DNA of 64,000 bases from Linnemannia schmuckeri (GCA_029449235.1 JANATG010000002.1:1488001-1552000); one strand, 5' to 3'. Shown: positions 21,346 through 33,719, counted from the first letter of the stretch. The notes: generated from the letters alone by a model not told the origin. Program-made: numbers and translations.

Positions 21346-23901
21346 CTAGTCAACATAAATCATCAACTTGCCGCCACTGCGGTCAATGGCGTCTCGGACA
21401 TCGCCATCATTCTGAATGGTTGCAAAGTCGCCGCGGTCGTCACGGTAGCTAAGGTCCTTGTGGTCCGAATGCAGACGCTCAAAGATCTTTTGTTGCAGCG
21501 ACCGGAACGAGATCGACACCGGTATCCTCATCGCCATAATGTCTTCGTGGTACGAGATTTTGATCTTAATCATCTCTTCCGAAGACGCAGAACCACTCAG
21601 TCCTCCAATTCCTAAAGCTGGGCCATTATTAGAACCAGGGAACTGTGCCTGCGAACGCATACTAGGCGACGCGCCTCCCGAAGGCGAGTCATCGCCATAG
21701 CTACGCTGCCCCTGATTCCTGGCAGCAAAGACCGCGCGGGTTCCTCCTCCATTGGCCGCCGGCGAAGGTCGTCGCTCCTGTTCCCGAATATTGCTAGGCA
21801 GTGAAGATCCATTGTTGTGACTAGATCGGCCCAATGAGGGCGAATTGAGTCCTCCAGAGACAGGAGTGCCGTTTCCATGTCCGTTTCCATCCGCAGAGCC
21901 AGCAGGTGTCTCCGTGTCCCCTTCCCTCACTGCAAACAACTGCTCTACCAAACGGTGCTGCGTAATCCTCGACGGCAGCTTGCACAGGTCCTGGACATAG
22001 CCATCCAGATCTGCCCTTCGAGAAGCCGAGACTGTATCCGTCACAACCTGCAAGGGAATCGGCATGAAGGGCAAGATCCGAGGCTGATCGCCCACACGTC
22101 CTGACTCGACCGGGAACTCTTCCAGAAGCGCAATGTGAAAGTCATAAAAGTCCTCGTATAGGCGGAAGAGATTTCGAGTCGCACCTGAGCCCAATTCGAC
22201 ACGAACAGTGAACCAATACTGGTCGTCTTCATGGTGGAACGACTCAACCGAGGCGTTCATGATGCGACTTGGATGGTCTGCATGGCCATTGTTGTCGTCG
22301 TATGTGTCGTTATGGTGAGATCGAGCAGAGCCCAGTGGAGCCGTGGCTCCGTTGGAAGGATCCTATTTGACGGTCAGACAGAGAGAGAGAGAATGGTATG
22401 AGTGAGGTGGTGCATTTCAAAATAAGAGCACTTTATCACGTAAGCCCACAGGTACGAATGCAAGAATAAGAGAGGCTGAGGAGGTAGTGTGCAAGAATAT
22501 TAGCGCCGAGGAGAAAAGAAGCGCGGGACGGAGTCAATATGGATGTGGTCGATGCATACAAAAACACAGTACGGAAAAGTCTTGATGACAAAATCGTCAC
22601 CGTTCCCACTCTTCCTTCTTTCCTTCTTGCCTTTGAACAAAAAAAAAAGGTACAAAAAGACAAACTGAGAGAACAGTGGCACAGGGCAAAAGACGTAAAC
22701 ACATGCGGAAGCATGAAAGTTTTGACCACGTAAACAGGTTACAAAGCAAATTGAAAAAAACTCTTACCACACGACGACCAATATCCTCTTGAGAGGGTCT
22801 CCTCCTTGCTCCCAGATCCCTCGTGCTCTGCTGAGATTTGAGATCGCCTCTGGACATCTTGTTCTTGAGTTGTTGAATCGTTGGTCCAGTACTCTGTTGG
22901 TGCTGCTGAATGAAGTGTTGTGGGTGCATGCCCAACCCCGTGGTATGAGAAAGATGCTGTTGCTGCTGAACTTGCTGCTGTTGCTGCTGTTGAACTGGCG
23001 CAGGTTGTTGTTGCTGTTGTGGTGGCTGTTGTTGTTGCTGGTCGTCAATGCGTCCGAGAGGGATGCTCTTGGCTTTGTACTCCATGGCTTGCTTCTTCCA
23101 CTCTTCCACACGCGGGATGGCCGTTCCAGTCTGTCGAAGCATCTCGGGAACGTTGATGGCTTTTCCAGTCACCATATCTCGGATCTCAACAAAGCTCACA
23201 GGGATGAGCCCAGGACCGCCCAGACGTCCAATCGGCTTGGCGACATACCATTCCTCGTTCGATTGGGCAATGACCAGGATCGCATCGCCCACCTTGCAGT
23301 CGAGCTCATCCGCTCTCTCGGCGCCAAAATCGTACAAGACAATGCCATACAGTGGCTGACACTTTGGAAGAGTAGGGGAGGAGGCACCTATTTGAGACAT
23401 TGCTGGTGAAGAAGCAGAGGAGAGACCGCCGGCGGCGCCACCACCGTTTGAGAGAGAATGACTGTGCTGATAGTGCCCGTTCTGCTGATACTGCTGTTGT
23501 TGCTGTTGCTGCTGTTGTTGGTAATGATGAGGAGAGGGATCGGTAAAGGAGCCAGAATCGTTGCCTGTGTCCTCGAAACTTTGGTTGCTGTTCCTTTGAC
23601 GCCTCTGAGTTGGACCGGCGGTGCCAGTCTTTTCCAGGGACTGAAAGTAGGTGACAGGGACAAAGCCCCTGGCGCCTGTAATTGGGTTGCAAGCCTCGTA
23701 CCAGTCCTCGTCGTCCTCGTTGCCGACGACATGGAAAAAGTCGCCTTTGGTGAAGGAGAGTTCCTGGCTCTGCTGCGAGTTGTAGTCGTAAAGGGCTTTG
23801 ATAACTTTGCGGGGCGGGGCCATGGCGACGGCGGGGGCGCGTGTGGGAGAGAGACCGCCGTTGCTTGCCTTGTTCTGGAGAGAGCGTCGGAGGTTTGACA
23901 T
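21346..23901 (-). CDS. BEM1: Bem1-like polarity scaffold (SH3-SH3-PX-PB1)
   Basis: Model: complement of 21346..22362, 22768..23901; 716 residues. Scaffold binding activated Cdc42, its GEF Cdc24 and PAK kinases at sites of polarised growth. Domains: SH3-1 at about 32-90 (ALYDYNSQQSQELSFTKGD), SH3-2 at about 182-241 (VLYDFGAERADELDCKVGD), PX at about 413-522 (RNLFRLYEDFYDFH carries the phosphoinositide-binding Arg) and PB1 at about 634-716 (KIKISYHEDIMAMRIPVS, then the acidic YRDDRGDFATIQNDGDV). The linkers hold long Gln runs (about residues 128-140 and 290-345). The order and the C-terminal PB1 match Bem1/Scd2. The ATG follows a very pyrimidine-rich leader. Converges on GWT1 with only 169 bases between stops. 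The single intron is 405 nt. Confidence 0.95.
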
Positions 23902-24099
23902 GGACGTTGTGTTTCTGCGCTTTGTTTAGTTTTGGGTTTAAAAGTGGGATGAAGGTATTTGTGAGTAAGTGATGGCGAGGCTGGGTATTGAAGGAGTAGA
24001 ATGGAGGATGAAAACGAAGCTGCACAGGCGGCGAAGAGGAGGTTGATGGTTGATGGAAGGAGGGCGTGTGTGAGAAGGAAGGAATAAAAGGACAGAGAA

Positions 24100-24420
24100 T
24101 CAGTGTGAGTATGTGAGTGTGAGTGCAGAGTGCAGAGTGCAGAGTGAGGAAAAAAAGGGAGGGAAGTGAAAAGAAGAAAAAGAAGAGAAAGGAGTAGGAG
24201 GAAGAGGAGGTGGAGAGAGAGAAAGAAAGAAAAGAAAAGAGAGCGAGGGGAAAGAAGTAGGAGGGTAAGGTGACAAAGGGAAAAGGATAAGGAAGAAGAG
24301 GAGGAGAAGGACGAAGAAGAAGAAGACGAAGAAGACGACGACGAAGAAGACGAAGACAAGGACAAAGACGACAAGACAAGACAAGAAGAAAGGAAAAAAG
24401 GAAAAATGGAAAAAGGGAGG
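24100..24420 (+). repeat. polypurine tract in the BEM1 upstream region
   Basis: About 320 bases of nearly uninterrupted A/G on the plus strand, mostly GAA, GGA and AAG units, with a short AGAGTGC tandem at its left end (about 24124-24145). Such tracts can form triplex DNA; on the coding strand it would give a C/U-rich leader. Confidence 0.7.
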
Positions 24421-24830
24421 GAAAAACAACAAACAAGTCGTTGCTTTGATGGTTTGGGTTGCTTATCCACACGAGACAAGGAAGGTAAACACTTTCACAT
24501 ACACAACACACTCTCATGCAAAAACAACACTTGCCTTCACCCCAACCTGACTACTGGGTCAGCTCGTTCAGTATTCGTTCATTCATTTCACCTTCACTTC
24601 ACTCTTAGCTTTCTTTCTCTAGTTGCAAATCTAACAAGTTGGAAAGAGTCAAAAGAGAAAGAAAAAAGAGAGGATGAAAGGAAGAGAGGACATGGCAAAG
24701 GGCGGGGCCACAGCTGGGTTTGACCCGAGTCAAAGTGGCAAGTGCGCCAACAATGCAAAAAAAAGAGTCTATTAAAAACAAGGGGGAGAGGGGGCGGGCG
24801 CCATGAAACAAAACATCTATGCTCTTTTCT

Positions 24831-24858
24831 ATCGCTGCAACTTGCAAGTTGCAGCGAT
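24831..24858. repeat. perfect 28-bp palindrome
   Basis: ATCGCTGCAACTTG is followed immediately by its exact reverse complement, with no spacer. A 14-bp arm is far longer than expected by chance in 64 kb. It lies about 930 bases upstream of the BEM1 start. Function unknown: a dimeric regulator site, a hairpin or an element footprint are possible. Confidence 0.75.
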
Positions 24859-25317
24859 GTTCCCGCGGATCTCAATCGATGCCCACCCATGGGACAAGTC
24901 GATTATCGCTCCATCATCCATGCTTCTCTACTTCCTCTTTGCTTCTCTTTGCTTCTCTTCTTTTCTTTTCTCTTACCCCATCCTCTTCTTTTTTCCAACT
25001 TCTGCAAGCTGCTCTCGTTCTATTTGGTTCCATTCACCCATCCTTCCTTCTGTCTCTCCTTCCTTCCTTTTGGCTCAACCTGTGTCCGACAATTTGCTTT
25101 TCTTTGTGTCTTTAAAAGAGCATATTTATCCTTTCTGTCTCTCCTTCTCACTTTCACACAGACACAAGCCCATCACCACCACCGACAGCCAACCAAACAT
25201 CTTTATCCTTATCCATTTGTTCCCTCTCTTTCTTCGTTAGTCGACAGTGCTCTCACCTAGAGGACAAAGTTGTAATGAGTGCAAGCGAGTTCCCCTGGCC
25301 ACCAACCCCAATATTAC

Positions 25318-25361
25318 AAAAAAAAAAAAAAAAAAAAAACAACAACAACAACAACAACAGC
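25318..25361 (+). repeat. poly(A)/(AAC)n microsatellite
   Basis: About 22 A followed by roughly seven AAC units. Confidence 0.85.
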
Positions 25362-26499
25362 AAAAATCAACAAAGCACTTTCTTTTCTTCAACTAGACTG
25401 GCACTGCCCTTAGCCCGCATATTTTGTTGACGTTGATGGGTGAGTGAAAAGTCTGGACTCGGACCATCCAAATTGGCGCAATCGCTGCCTGAGCTGCAGA
25501 GGCAATAAATACTGTAACATCGACTATATTGTATCGTTTCACTAGTACCCTTTTTCCCAAGCCTACCGTATTACCGAACCGGGACTTTTTCTATTGACAA
25601 ATAAAAAGGAGACCAACGCGTGGTCCTTCTGGCAACTCACATTTACGAGAATAGTCGTTTGGTTGGTGGTAAAGCGCAAAAATATGCAGAGAGCAGGTTT
25701 AGGAAAACAAGAACTGACCCATTCGAACAAAGATAATAAAATGGAACAAAAGGAAGAAAAAAAAAAGTCGCCGTTGCGCAGGCAAGCAAGGGGGACGAGT
25801 GGCGGCCTAGTCATGATCATGATCGACTTTTGTTACCCTCGGCCGGTTTTTTTGTTATTGTCTCCACTGGTCGCCTTCATCACGCTTGCTGCCCCCCTTG
25901 TTGCCTCCTTTCTCAGTCCCCTAATCTCGTTAGGGGGGAGGCGACGCGTGTATGCAGGGTATTTTTTTCTTTCCTGTTTGAGTTTCTTTCAGGGTAACCG
26001 GATGGTTTCAGACCTTACTACCCCTGTATTCTTTTTCTAATTAGCCTTCCTATTCCTTCATTCTTCTTTCTCTACGCCACATCCATTTGCACCACGAGTT
26101 GTGCTTGACGTTCAAGAGTCAAAGCACAAAAACAGCCCAAGCTTTTTTTTGTTTGGTCACTTGTTGTTTGTATTATGCGGAAGTAATCCTGATTTTCTAT
26201 AAGTTGTTGATGGGTAGCAGCGGCTTGCTAAGGATTTCGTAGTCAAACCTGGATGCTCTGCCTCGGGTTAGACAGACACATGGTGAGATCTCGTCGTAAT
26301 TGTACCTAAAGATGTTTTTTAAAAAAAGATGTCACTGATCAGAATCATCATTCATCATTCATCAATCATCAATCATCAATACATCAATATATCAATCTAT
26401 ACACGCTGTTTTTGAAGCCGATTAGCTCAATAGGGTGGCGCTGTTGAAGCACAGGAACCAGGCACAAACTGGGTTGGATCTATCAATGATGCTTGGGGC

Positions 26500-27995
26500 T
26501 TACTGCATTTGGTCAATGTAAAACTTGATCGCGTTCTTGTTCGCTATTTCACAAGGGTATGAATAGAGCGATTATCCGAAAAAAGCGTCAGCGCATGTGC
26601 CAGTCTCTCTTTTCTAGCTCCTAGCAGTAACAAAACCAACCATCTTTAATAAAGAGTTCATTCCAAGTTACCTTTGAACACCGTCAGCATAACCTTTTCC
26701 ATGTGGGTCGCCTTTCCAATGGTCTCCAGTAGGCCAATGAGATATGCGCCAATGCCTCGTCGCTGATATTCAGGCACAATCTGGATCTCAAAGCTAAATG
26801 AATGAAATGCATCATACAGCACAGTGTAACGGAGGAGGAGAAGGACATCGAATATAACGTTTTAGCGCGCGTCTTAGATGTCCACTCTCCCGTATATACT
26901 CAAATGAAAAGAACGTTACCAGTACGCAACCTCGGCGTCGCGATCGGTCATGGTCTCCTCATCGACGAACTGAAAATGGACCATGCCAACTGGCACGTCT
27001 TTATCGAAAGCGATCAGGTACCGCGACGTGACATCCTGCATCTCGTCTTCCTTGTCCTCTCTGCACCAGCCATCTTTGGATTTGATGTATCTATATTGAC
27101 ATACAGACAATTATTGTTATGAAGTAAAGCACATGCATTTGAATTATAACTACGGTGACATTTGACAATTGTGCAGAAATGATAAGTCTCTGACTTACAG
27201 CTCGCTCATGTTAGACTCAACCAGGTCAATGGCAAAGGTAAGGAGGGCAGGGGTCATGTCATTAATGTGATACGCGACGGTCGAGAGAGTGCATTCGGGA
27301 TATCTACTCCGCACGCAAGAAGATGAGTGAAAAGGTAGGCGGGAGGATATGTCGTTAGAAGAATAGGTGGATCTGTATTCGCTTTGCTTACACAGGTGTC
27401 GTTGAGTGGCTGGTTGTTAGGAGCAATCGAAACGTTCATGATTTTTTGAGTAAAGGAGCAATAATAACACCTTTCTGGAGTGTGCTCTTTTTGCAAGGCG
27501 AAGAGTTCGTTCAATTGAACCGAGGTGAGCTATTAGATTGTGGATTGTTTTTGAAGTGAGCAGAGTGGGGAGCCACACAAGGAGAGGCGGAATAAAAGGT
27601 GGAGCACAATCCATTAAAGAAAAGAAAAGAGGGAGTAGGAACGGAGAGTCAGGGAGGAGTGATCGAGTGTGCCTTTTTGAATCATGAGGCGACGAGAATG
27701 GGAGAGAGACAGAAAGAGCAATGTGAAAATGTTGTGGCTGACCTTGTTGGCTTGAGCCAAACGAGTGTTGGCTTCAGTTCCTGGCTAGAAGTAGTGAAGG
27801 AATTGGATGGACAATGGGTCAAGGTGTTGCTGATGGAGGAATGGACTTTGCAGTGAAGTCATTCCTTTGGTATTTTAGGTAGATATTTGTGCGTGTTGTT
27901 TGTTGGTGTTGTTGTTATCGGATAGGATCTTATCGGTAGGAATGAGTTGTTGATCCGGCAAAGAGTGTGATAATCCTTGCTGGTGAGCATCCTCG

Positions 27996-28030
<35 letters not shown>

Positions 28031-28059
28031 GAGAGTGCGTATATATGTACCTTGGGCAT
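26500..28059 (-). CDS. NAA40: N-alpha-acetyltransferase NAA40 (NatD)
   Basis: Model: complement of 26500..26543, 26672..26793, 26920..27090, 27199..27303, 27471..27529, 27743..27784, 28051..28059; 183 residues. NatD acetylates the N-termini of histones H4 and H2A. Support: the NatD-type N-terminus TEANTRLAQANK, then YPECTLSTVAYHINDMTPAL (aligned to the ECKRVSGLEPAT region of the human enzyme), FAIDLVESNMSELYIKSKDGW, YLIAFDKDVPVGMVHFQF, EVAYCFEIQIVPEYQRRGIG (GNAT motif A with R/Q-x-x-G-x-G) and HMEKVMLTVFKANKNAIKFY. The first exon is only Met-Pro-Lys; intron 1 carries a (GTT)n tract. The last exon stops right after the motif-B helix (IDQMQ), earlier than usual for NatD; a further small exon is possible because the stop overlaps a GTAAGC donor. 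Divergent from the RasGEF gene. Confidence 0.85.
27995..28031 (+). repeat. (GTT)n microsatellite in NAA40 intron 1
   Basis: About 12 GTT units, CAA on the gene's strand, between the three-codon first exon and exon 2. In some strains it could be misread as poly-Thr or poly-Gln coding sequence. Confidence 0.9.
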
Positions 28060-29056
28060 GATGATGGATGTGAGTGAGGACACGAAAGTTTAGTTGAGTC
28101 CACTTGTTTATGTCTTGATCAAACAGGAAAAAAAAAAAAAAAAAAAAAAAAAAAAAGCGTCAAAAAAAGGGCAGGATGCGGCCTTCACTGTCCGTCACTT
28201 GTCGTCGTCTTTGTCGGAAGAGAGCCAGGGCCAGGCCGCTGGGGGCAGAGGGAAGTTCATTTGTAAATGAAATTTTGACTCTTTTTGTTTGTTGCCAATT
28301 AAATGTAAGAACTAGAAACCTTGTTGCCTTTGGCTCTTGTCTCTTTTGCAACATACATCTTTTTTTGTATCTTTGTTAGGGGGGCAACATCCAACCTGGC
28401 GACCCTTTTTGTCTTTTTCTTTCATCTTGTTTCTGCTTCTTTTTTCTGTTATCCTTTCTCTCTTTTGTCCTTCCTCCTTCCTTTTTTTTTATTTTTTTTT
28501 TTTTTTTTTATTTTTTTTCCTTGCACAACACGTAAGACAGTGTTTTCAAACAAACATACACTTGTTTTGGTCACCTTTGTGTGTTTCCGTGTCTCTTGTT
28601 TCTTGTCTTCTTTCCGTCCCTTTCCTTTTTCCTTTCTTGTTTGGCAGAAGCCCGTAGCCACGCTTCAGTCTTGTCTCTCTTGGTCGCTGTGTGAGTTGTG
28701 TGCCTGAGCCTCTGTTCATTTTGTTTTCTTTTCTTTTGTGTTTCCCTTCCTTCCTTCCTCTCTTCCTTCCTTCCTTTGACATCGACCAACTGACCATAAC
28801 CATCAACCCTCTTATTCTCCTACTCATTTTCCTTACATTCCTTCCCCAACCACTCACTCATCTCATCCTATACAACCTATACATCCTCTTCACTAGACCG
28901 CTACTTTTCTTTTACACTCCCTCACATTCGCTGTCGTCTGTCATCTGACCACTCACCAGTCTACAGCACCCAACCTCAACCCATCTCCTTCTTTCTTTTG
29001 GCTCTGGGCCCAGCTGGCCATTCACCCCAGTACTGCCAATACATATATAGCCAGCC
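28060..29056. promoter_or_regulatory. divergent intergenic region NAA40/RasGEF
   Basis: About 1 kb. Contains a run of 29 A at 28128-28156 and, further right, a long C/T-rich stretch (about 28400-28900) that is probably promoter and leader of the RasGEF gene. TATATATA-like sequence at 29043-29049 is only 8 bases before the ATG and so is not a normal TATA position. Confidence 0.5.
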
Positions 29057-32000
29057 ATGGAAGAGATCCAGTCGATGCTGGCAAAGTCGGCCGATGCGCT
29101 CTCCTCCGGCAACTTCAAGGTATAAACAGACAGCCTTACGAGGAAGGACCAAGATATATATTAGCATTTAGCAAAGCGCTGTTGCTGTTGGTTGTTGCTG
29201 CTGCAGCTTGTCCCTCCCGACCCACTTTGTCAGCCGGAGAACCACGACCTAACTGCAAGCACTTTTCGTCAACAACAACAACAACAAGTGAACGGGCTCA
29301 GTCCAGGACCAAAAAGCGACAAAGAAAGAAAACACACTGACCCGACGAGCACCCCCTCATATGTATTGTACGCTGCTTAGGATGCCTACTTCTGTTACCT
29401 GGATATCATCGACGCTGCCGCGATCGAACTCAGGAAAGTCAAGTTCATTGCCAATGGTACTGTCCTCGTGATCATCCTCACCTCCTCGCCCCCTTGCAGA
29501 GTGTCTCGACCTGACCCCAAACGCATTCGACCCGTCAAAAAAAGTTCTATACTCCATGGCTCGTCCACTAGTTTCGCTTGAACTGATGACCTTATACTGC
29601 TGTTCGTATTTTCTTTGGACTAGTTGCCATCACCTCATCGACAACAGTGTCACTTATAACCATCACGCGGTCTAGTGTCGCCTATGCGCAGGATATACTC
29701 TCTAAACACAATGCTGCTATCGCAGCTATCACAGAGCCCTCGTCCCTTCCACGAAAGACATCGCTCTCTAGGCACTCGGACAGGATCACTTCAGGACAGA
29801 CAAAGACAGTAACTATGTTGACAGAGCAATTGCAGGCCACAGGCCCGGATCTGAGCGGCACAGAGTCACAACAGCCGCCCTCGCCCGCCTCCTCCAGAGT
29901 TTCCTCCTTCTCCCGATCTGGACCCACCAACAACTCTACTGCTAGTCCTGCCGTCTCCCCGCCACTCAGCCGCACATCCTTACCAACCATCCCACCAAAA
30001 CCTACGCGGCGCCCTCCCGCACCAACTGTCTCGTCGACACCACCCAATAGAAGTCCGCTCTTGGGCTTTCCAGAGAACGGGATCATGCCGTCCTTAGGAG
30101 GCAACGCCAGCCCCAATAATGTCCTCTTCAGTGGATCCGGAAGCAATCAGACGACCCCAACAGCGGAATATCCATCCCGCCCACAATCTATGCCAACCCA
30201 ACACATGGCCATCGGTGGACTCGAGTCACCCCCTCAATCTAAACCACCATTGCCACCCAAACCGGCGCGTCTGTTCAGGAAGCTCAACGATATTAAAGTG
30301 GAGGAAAATTCCATGGACGAGGATGACTCGGATGAAGACGATGACGATGACGACGACGACCTAGAAGGTAAGATCGGCGTGGCTCAAAAAGGATGACCTG
30401 TTTTTTTGTTCACAGCGTGACGATGATCGGACCATGCACAAAGTTCCAAAATTTAACACAGCCTGCCCTCCGTGCTTATGCCAATTGCCTACCTAGGTCA
30501 TGTGTTCTCACCACCTCTCAATAGGAGGGCATCCTCACCCAGCATTGCCATTCCAGCTCCGACAAGGCGACCAGGAACACCACTCTCGGTCCCAACCTCA
30601 CCAACACTCTCACCCTCCAGCATCTCCTCCAGCATCTCCTCAGCTGACCGCTCTCGCCCATATACCCTGCCTCAGTATGCAGCTCTCAGTAGCCAGAACA
30701 GCGCTTTTATCACCGTCATCCCTGACGGCAGTGTCGACCCTACCAACTTGGTCGAGGCAGAGCGGATCAATGGCGACAACGAGGACCAGCTGGCGCAAAA
30801 GACGTACGGACCCAGTGACCATATCCCTTTGATCCCAGTGACACCTCTCAGGACAACCCATCGAACCCTCGTCGAAAAGGAAAAGACCTGCTCCGCCAAA
30901 CTCGCCGAGACTCGTCAGAAACTTCAGGAGAGATCACTCCAAGCTCAGGGCAACGACAATGGCAACAAGACGAAACGGGACCCATCCGAGGACGAGGTCG
31001 ACCTTCAGACGCTACAGGAGAATCTTAACAAGTATACCTCCATGATCGCCAATGTCATGGCCACTATCACCAAAGTCCGAGAGCTTCTTTATCGGTCGGC
31101 CAGCATCACGTCCATTCTTGAATTCCCAGCATATCTTGTCGCTTACCAGCTTACGTTGGTCGAATCCGCCATTTTCCTGGAGATTCCGCCTGCCGCCCTT
31201 TTGACTCACTCGCCTAAATCGCCCCACCGAACTATCACTGCTTCGACCGACTTTTTCAACTACCTGACGCGCATGATCGAGTACTCAGTCCTGTTTCCTC
31301 CCGAGGCGTCGGGACGAGCACAGTGTATGCACTACTGGGTCAAGGTCGCTGTGAAGCTGCACGAACTGGAGAATTTTCAGACCCTGAAGGCTGTTCTCTC
31401 TGCTCTGGGAACGCCGCCAGTTAAAAGGCTGAAGCGGACATGGGGTTTCGTGCCAAGGAAAAGTATGCACAAGCTGGAGACACTTTCGGAACTGATGAGC
31501 GAGACCAGGAACTACGGGAAATATCGCGAGATGATGTCCAGTCTTCACGCAGGAACCATGAATTCGCCATCGATTGTCTCACCGGTCCACTCCGGTCCAG
31601 CCTCAGCACCACCATCTGGGAAACACGACATTCTCAGCTTGAACGGCGTCAGCAACAGTCTATCGCATCTCGGATTTAGGGCCAAGGAAGCAGCGCGGAG
31701 GCCGATGGTGCCATTCTTGGGTACGTTTATCATGGACATTACATATTTATTGGCAGCTGTCAAAAAGACCAACAGCGCCGCGCCACCCATCTCGGACCAA
31801 ATTCCAGCAACGTCCAGTTTACGTGTCAAGCCTGCCTCGAGTTCATCTATGGCCAGCATCCAGTTCGCACCCGAGGATGATGTGCGGATACAGGACCTCT
31901 TAATGACTCTGACGGCCTACCAATCAGGACCTAAGTATTCGTCACAGCCGCCCCGATCCTACATCAAGGCCGCCACCAAAAACCACCACCACTTCCGCGC

Positions 32001-32463
32001 GCCTTCGCTCTCATCGGCGCTTCACCGGACCGCCAAATACAGGACATCATCAGTCGATCGACAGATTGGTGGCAATATTACGCATCAGTCCTCATACGAT
32101 GAAGAAGAGGATGATGTTTCGGGCAGTGGAATCCGCCCGACGCAGCAGTTGATTCTCCACTACCTCTTGACTCGACCCTGGGTACCCGAGAGGATGGTGG
32201 ACGAGTTGAGTACGATTCGCGAGCCCTCCAAGAACAAGAATTCGTCGTCTGGAACAGCCTCGAGGACGAGCGCGGGTGGATCGACCCACAGCTGGCCTGG
32301 ATTGACAGCTGGTCCGGGCATGGCAGGAGGCGGGGCGGGATCGATGTACAGCCAGATCTCGACCACAAGCACCATTCAACGGGGGAGCACTGGTAGTAAT
32401 AGCGGAGATGGTGGCCACAATGGAAGTGGAGGTAGCTCCCGACCGACCAGCGTTGACGAATAA
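29057..32463 (+). CDS. RasGEF (CDC25-domain) protein with MIT-like N-terminus
   Basis: Model: join 29057..29119, 29381..29456, 29500..29570, 29692..30367, 30497..32463; 950 residues. Predicted guanine nucleotide exchange factor for a Ras-family GTPase. Residues 1-80 (MLAKSADALSSGNFKDAYFC, YLDIIDAAAIELRKVK) resemble a MIT/USP8-type helical hairpin. Next comes a Ser/Pro-rich region with SH3-type PPxxP motifs (PPKPTRRPP, PPLPPKPARLF) and an acidic run near 285. The CDC25 domain spans about 505-725: AYQLTLVESAIFLEIPPAALL, MIEYSVLFPPEASGRAQ, HYWVKVAVKLHELENFQTLK, VLSALGTPPVKRLKRTW, PFLGTFIMDITYLL. The tail is Ser/Gly-rich. No REM domain is obvious. The 43-nt second intron is very short. The intron before residue 71 is chosen to keep phase and avoid stops. 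Confidence 0.85.
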
Positions 32464-33719
32464 TACTCTGTGATCTGAAAGTAGCTCTTCCTCTGCATTT
32501 TATAACACGTGGATTAGATTCTTTTTTACAAATCTCCCTCCCGCCCTTCGATACCAACACGACGCATTCTCAATCTCTGTAACACTCTTGTTTTCATTTT
32601 TTCCTTTCCTTTCTCTTCCAAATGTACATGTACAGTAAAAAACAAGCAAAAAATTGAAGCATACATATATTTTGGATAATTGGCTTTCCTTTCATTGAAG
32701 AAGTACATGCACTGCATGAAGAAACGGTCCAATGATTGTGTTCGTGGGCACGTGCCATTACGTCCAAGTAGCGGGAAAAGCAGTTTGAAGAGATTAAATT
32801 CCACTTTTGCCACCACCCGTTTTTTGCGGAGAAGCCAAGTTTGCAGTCAAGAAGGCATAGAGAGGAAGTTCAGGTTGCTACGTCGTAAGTTGCTTTTCGG
32901 AAAGGGTGTCGCATAGCAATACTGGTCATCTTGAATTTTGCATAGCCTTTTAACTAGTAATGTTCTTTGTTTCCGTGTTCTCTGTATCACCATTTTGTCC
33001 CCCTAACTTCAACTGACTGGCCGTTTGCTTTCTTTGCAACTCCGCGTAAATCAAAGAAAAAGCGGCTCCATCTTTTCATTCCCATCAGCTTTTTGCTGGC
33101 AAAGCAACGTTAATGTGTTTCCCACTTCACTTACTTTCCTCAGCAACAAACGGTCTTTTGTTTTCAGTTAGCTTTTATCGTTCCTTTAATGAAACTGAAA
33201 CTCAAAGAAATGGTAACAAGAAGTAGAACCCCGATTTCGAAATAGCACTTTCTGTTGCAAGGTTAGCGTTTACTATTTATTTCGTGTCCAGGTAGATGAA
33301 CACCAACAGAAAAAAGACAATGGAAACTAATCTTTTTGGATCAGCATCAACTTTTTTTTTTTTATACTTTGAACGCGAAGAGAGCGGGGAGGTATATTTG
33401 GTGTCATTGCCGTGGAGTTTCTCCGTTACCACTTTTTTTTCTACTTACTTTGGCTTATGATGTTAGTTTCGATTGGGAATGAGCAATCTGCGGGCATATC
33501 GTCGTCTCTCCTACAGGGAGGAAGGCCGAGCTCATTCATTCATTCAGTCTCTTTAGCTTTTCTGGCTTTTGGTTTCTGTGTTCGTTTGTTTCGCTTTTTT
33601 TTTTCAATTCCTCCGACCAACCGCTCAAGGGGAGAGAAAGAGAGTTTAAGAAACTGGGTAACAAAGCAACAAAGCAATAACTGCTGAAAGGCGTTGTAAA
33701 GAGATTGCCGAGAAAACAC

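Larger units (their letters stand above)
23902..26499. other. intergenic region BEM1/NAA40
   Basis: No coding feature supported. From about 24100 to 24420 the plus strand is almost purely purine (GAA/GGA-rich), so the BEM1 leader on the minus strand is almost purely C/T. Long open frames there are low-complexity artefacts. A perfect 28-bp palindrome lies at 24831-24858 and a poly(A)/(AAC)n tract at 25318-25361. Around 26340-26400 there is an irregular ATCA-rich repeat. Confidence 0.6.

Noticed and set aside
23388..24517. Open frames of over 360 codons on the minus strand upstream of and overlapping BEM1
   Set aside because: They are Ser/Leu/Phe low-complexity readings of the C/T-rich leader and out-of-frame readings of BEM1.
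27393..27530. Read-through of NAA40 exon 3 giving CYYCSFTQKIMNVSIAPNN, which superficially resembles the NVSIE segment of human NAA40
   Set aside because: Its end cannot be joined in phase to the next exon. Splicing at 27471 to 27303 is in phase and aligns PEC with the conserved IEC, so the extra segment is intron.
28128..28156. Run of 29 A as a possible retroposon tail
   Set aside because: No element body or target duplication is visible beside it, and similar A or T runs occur throughout the intergenic DNA.
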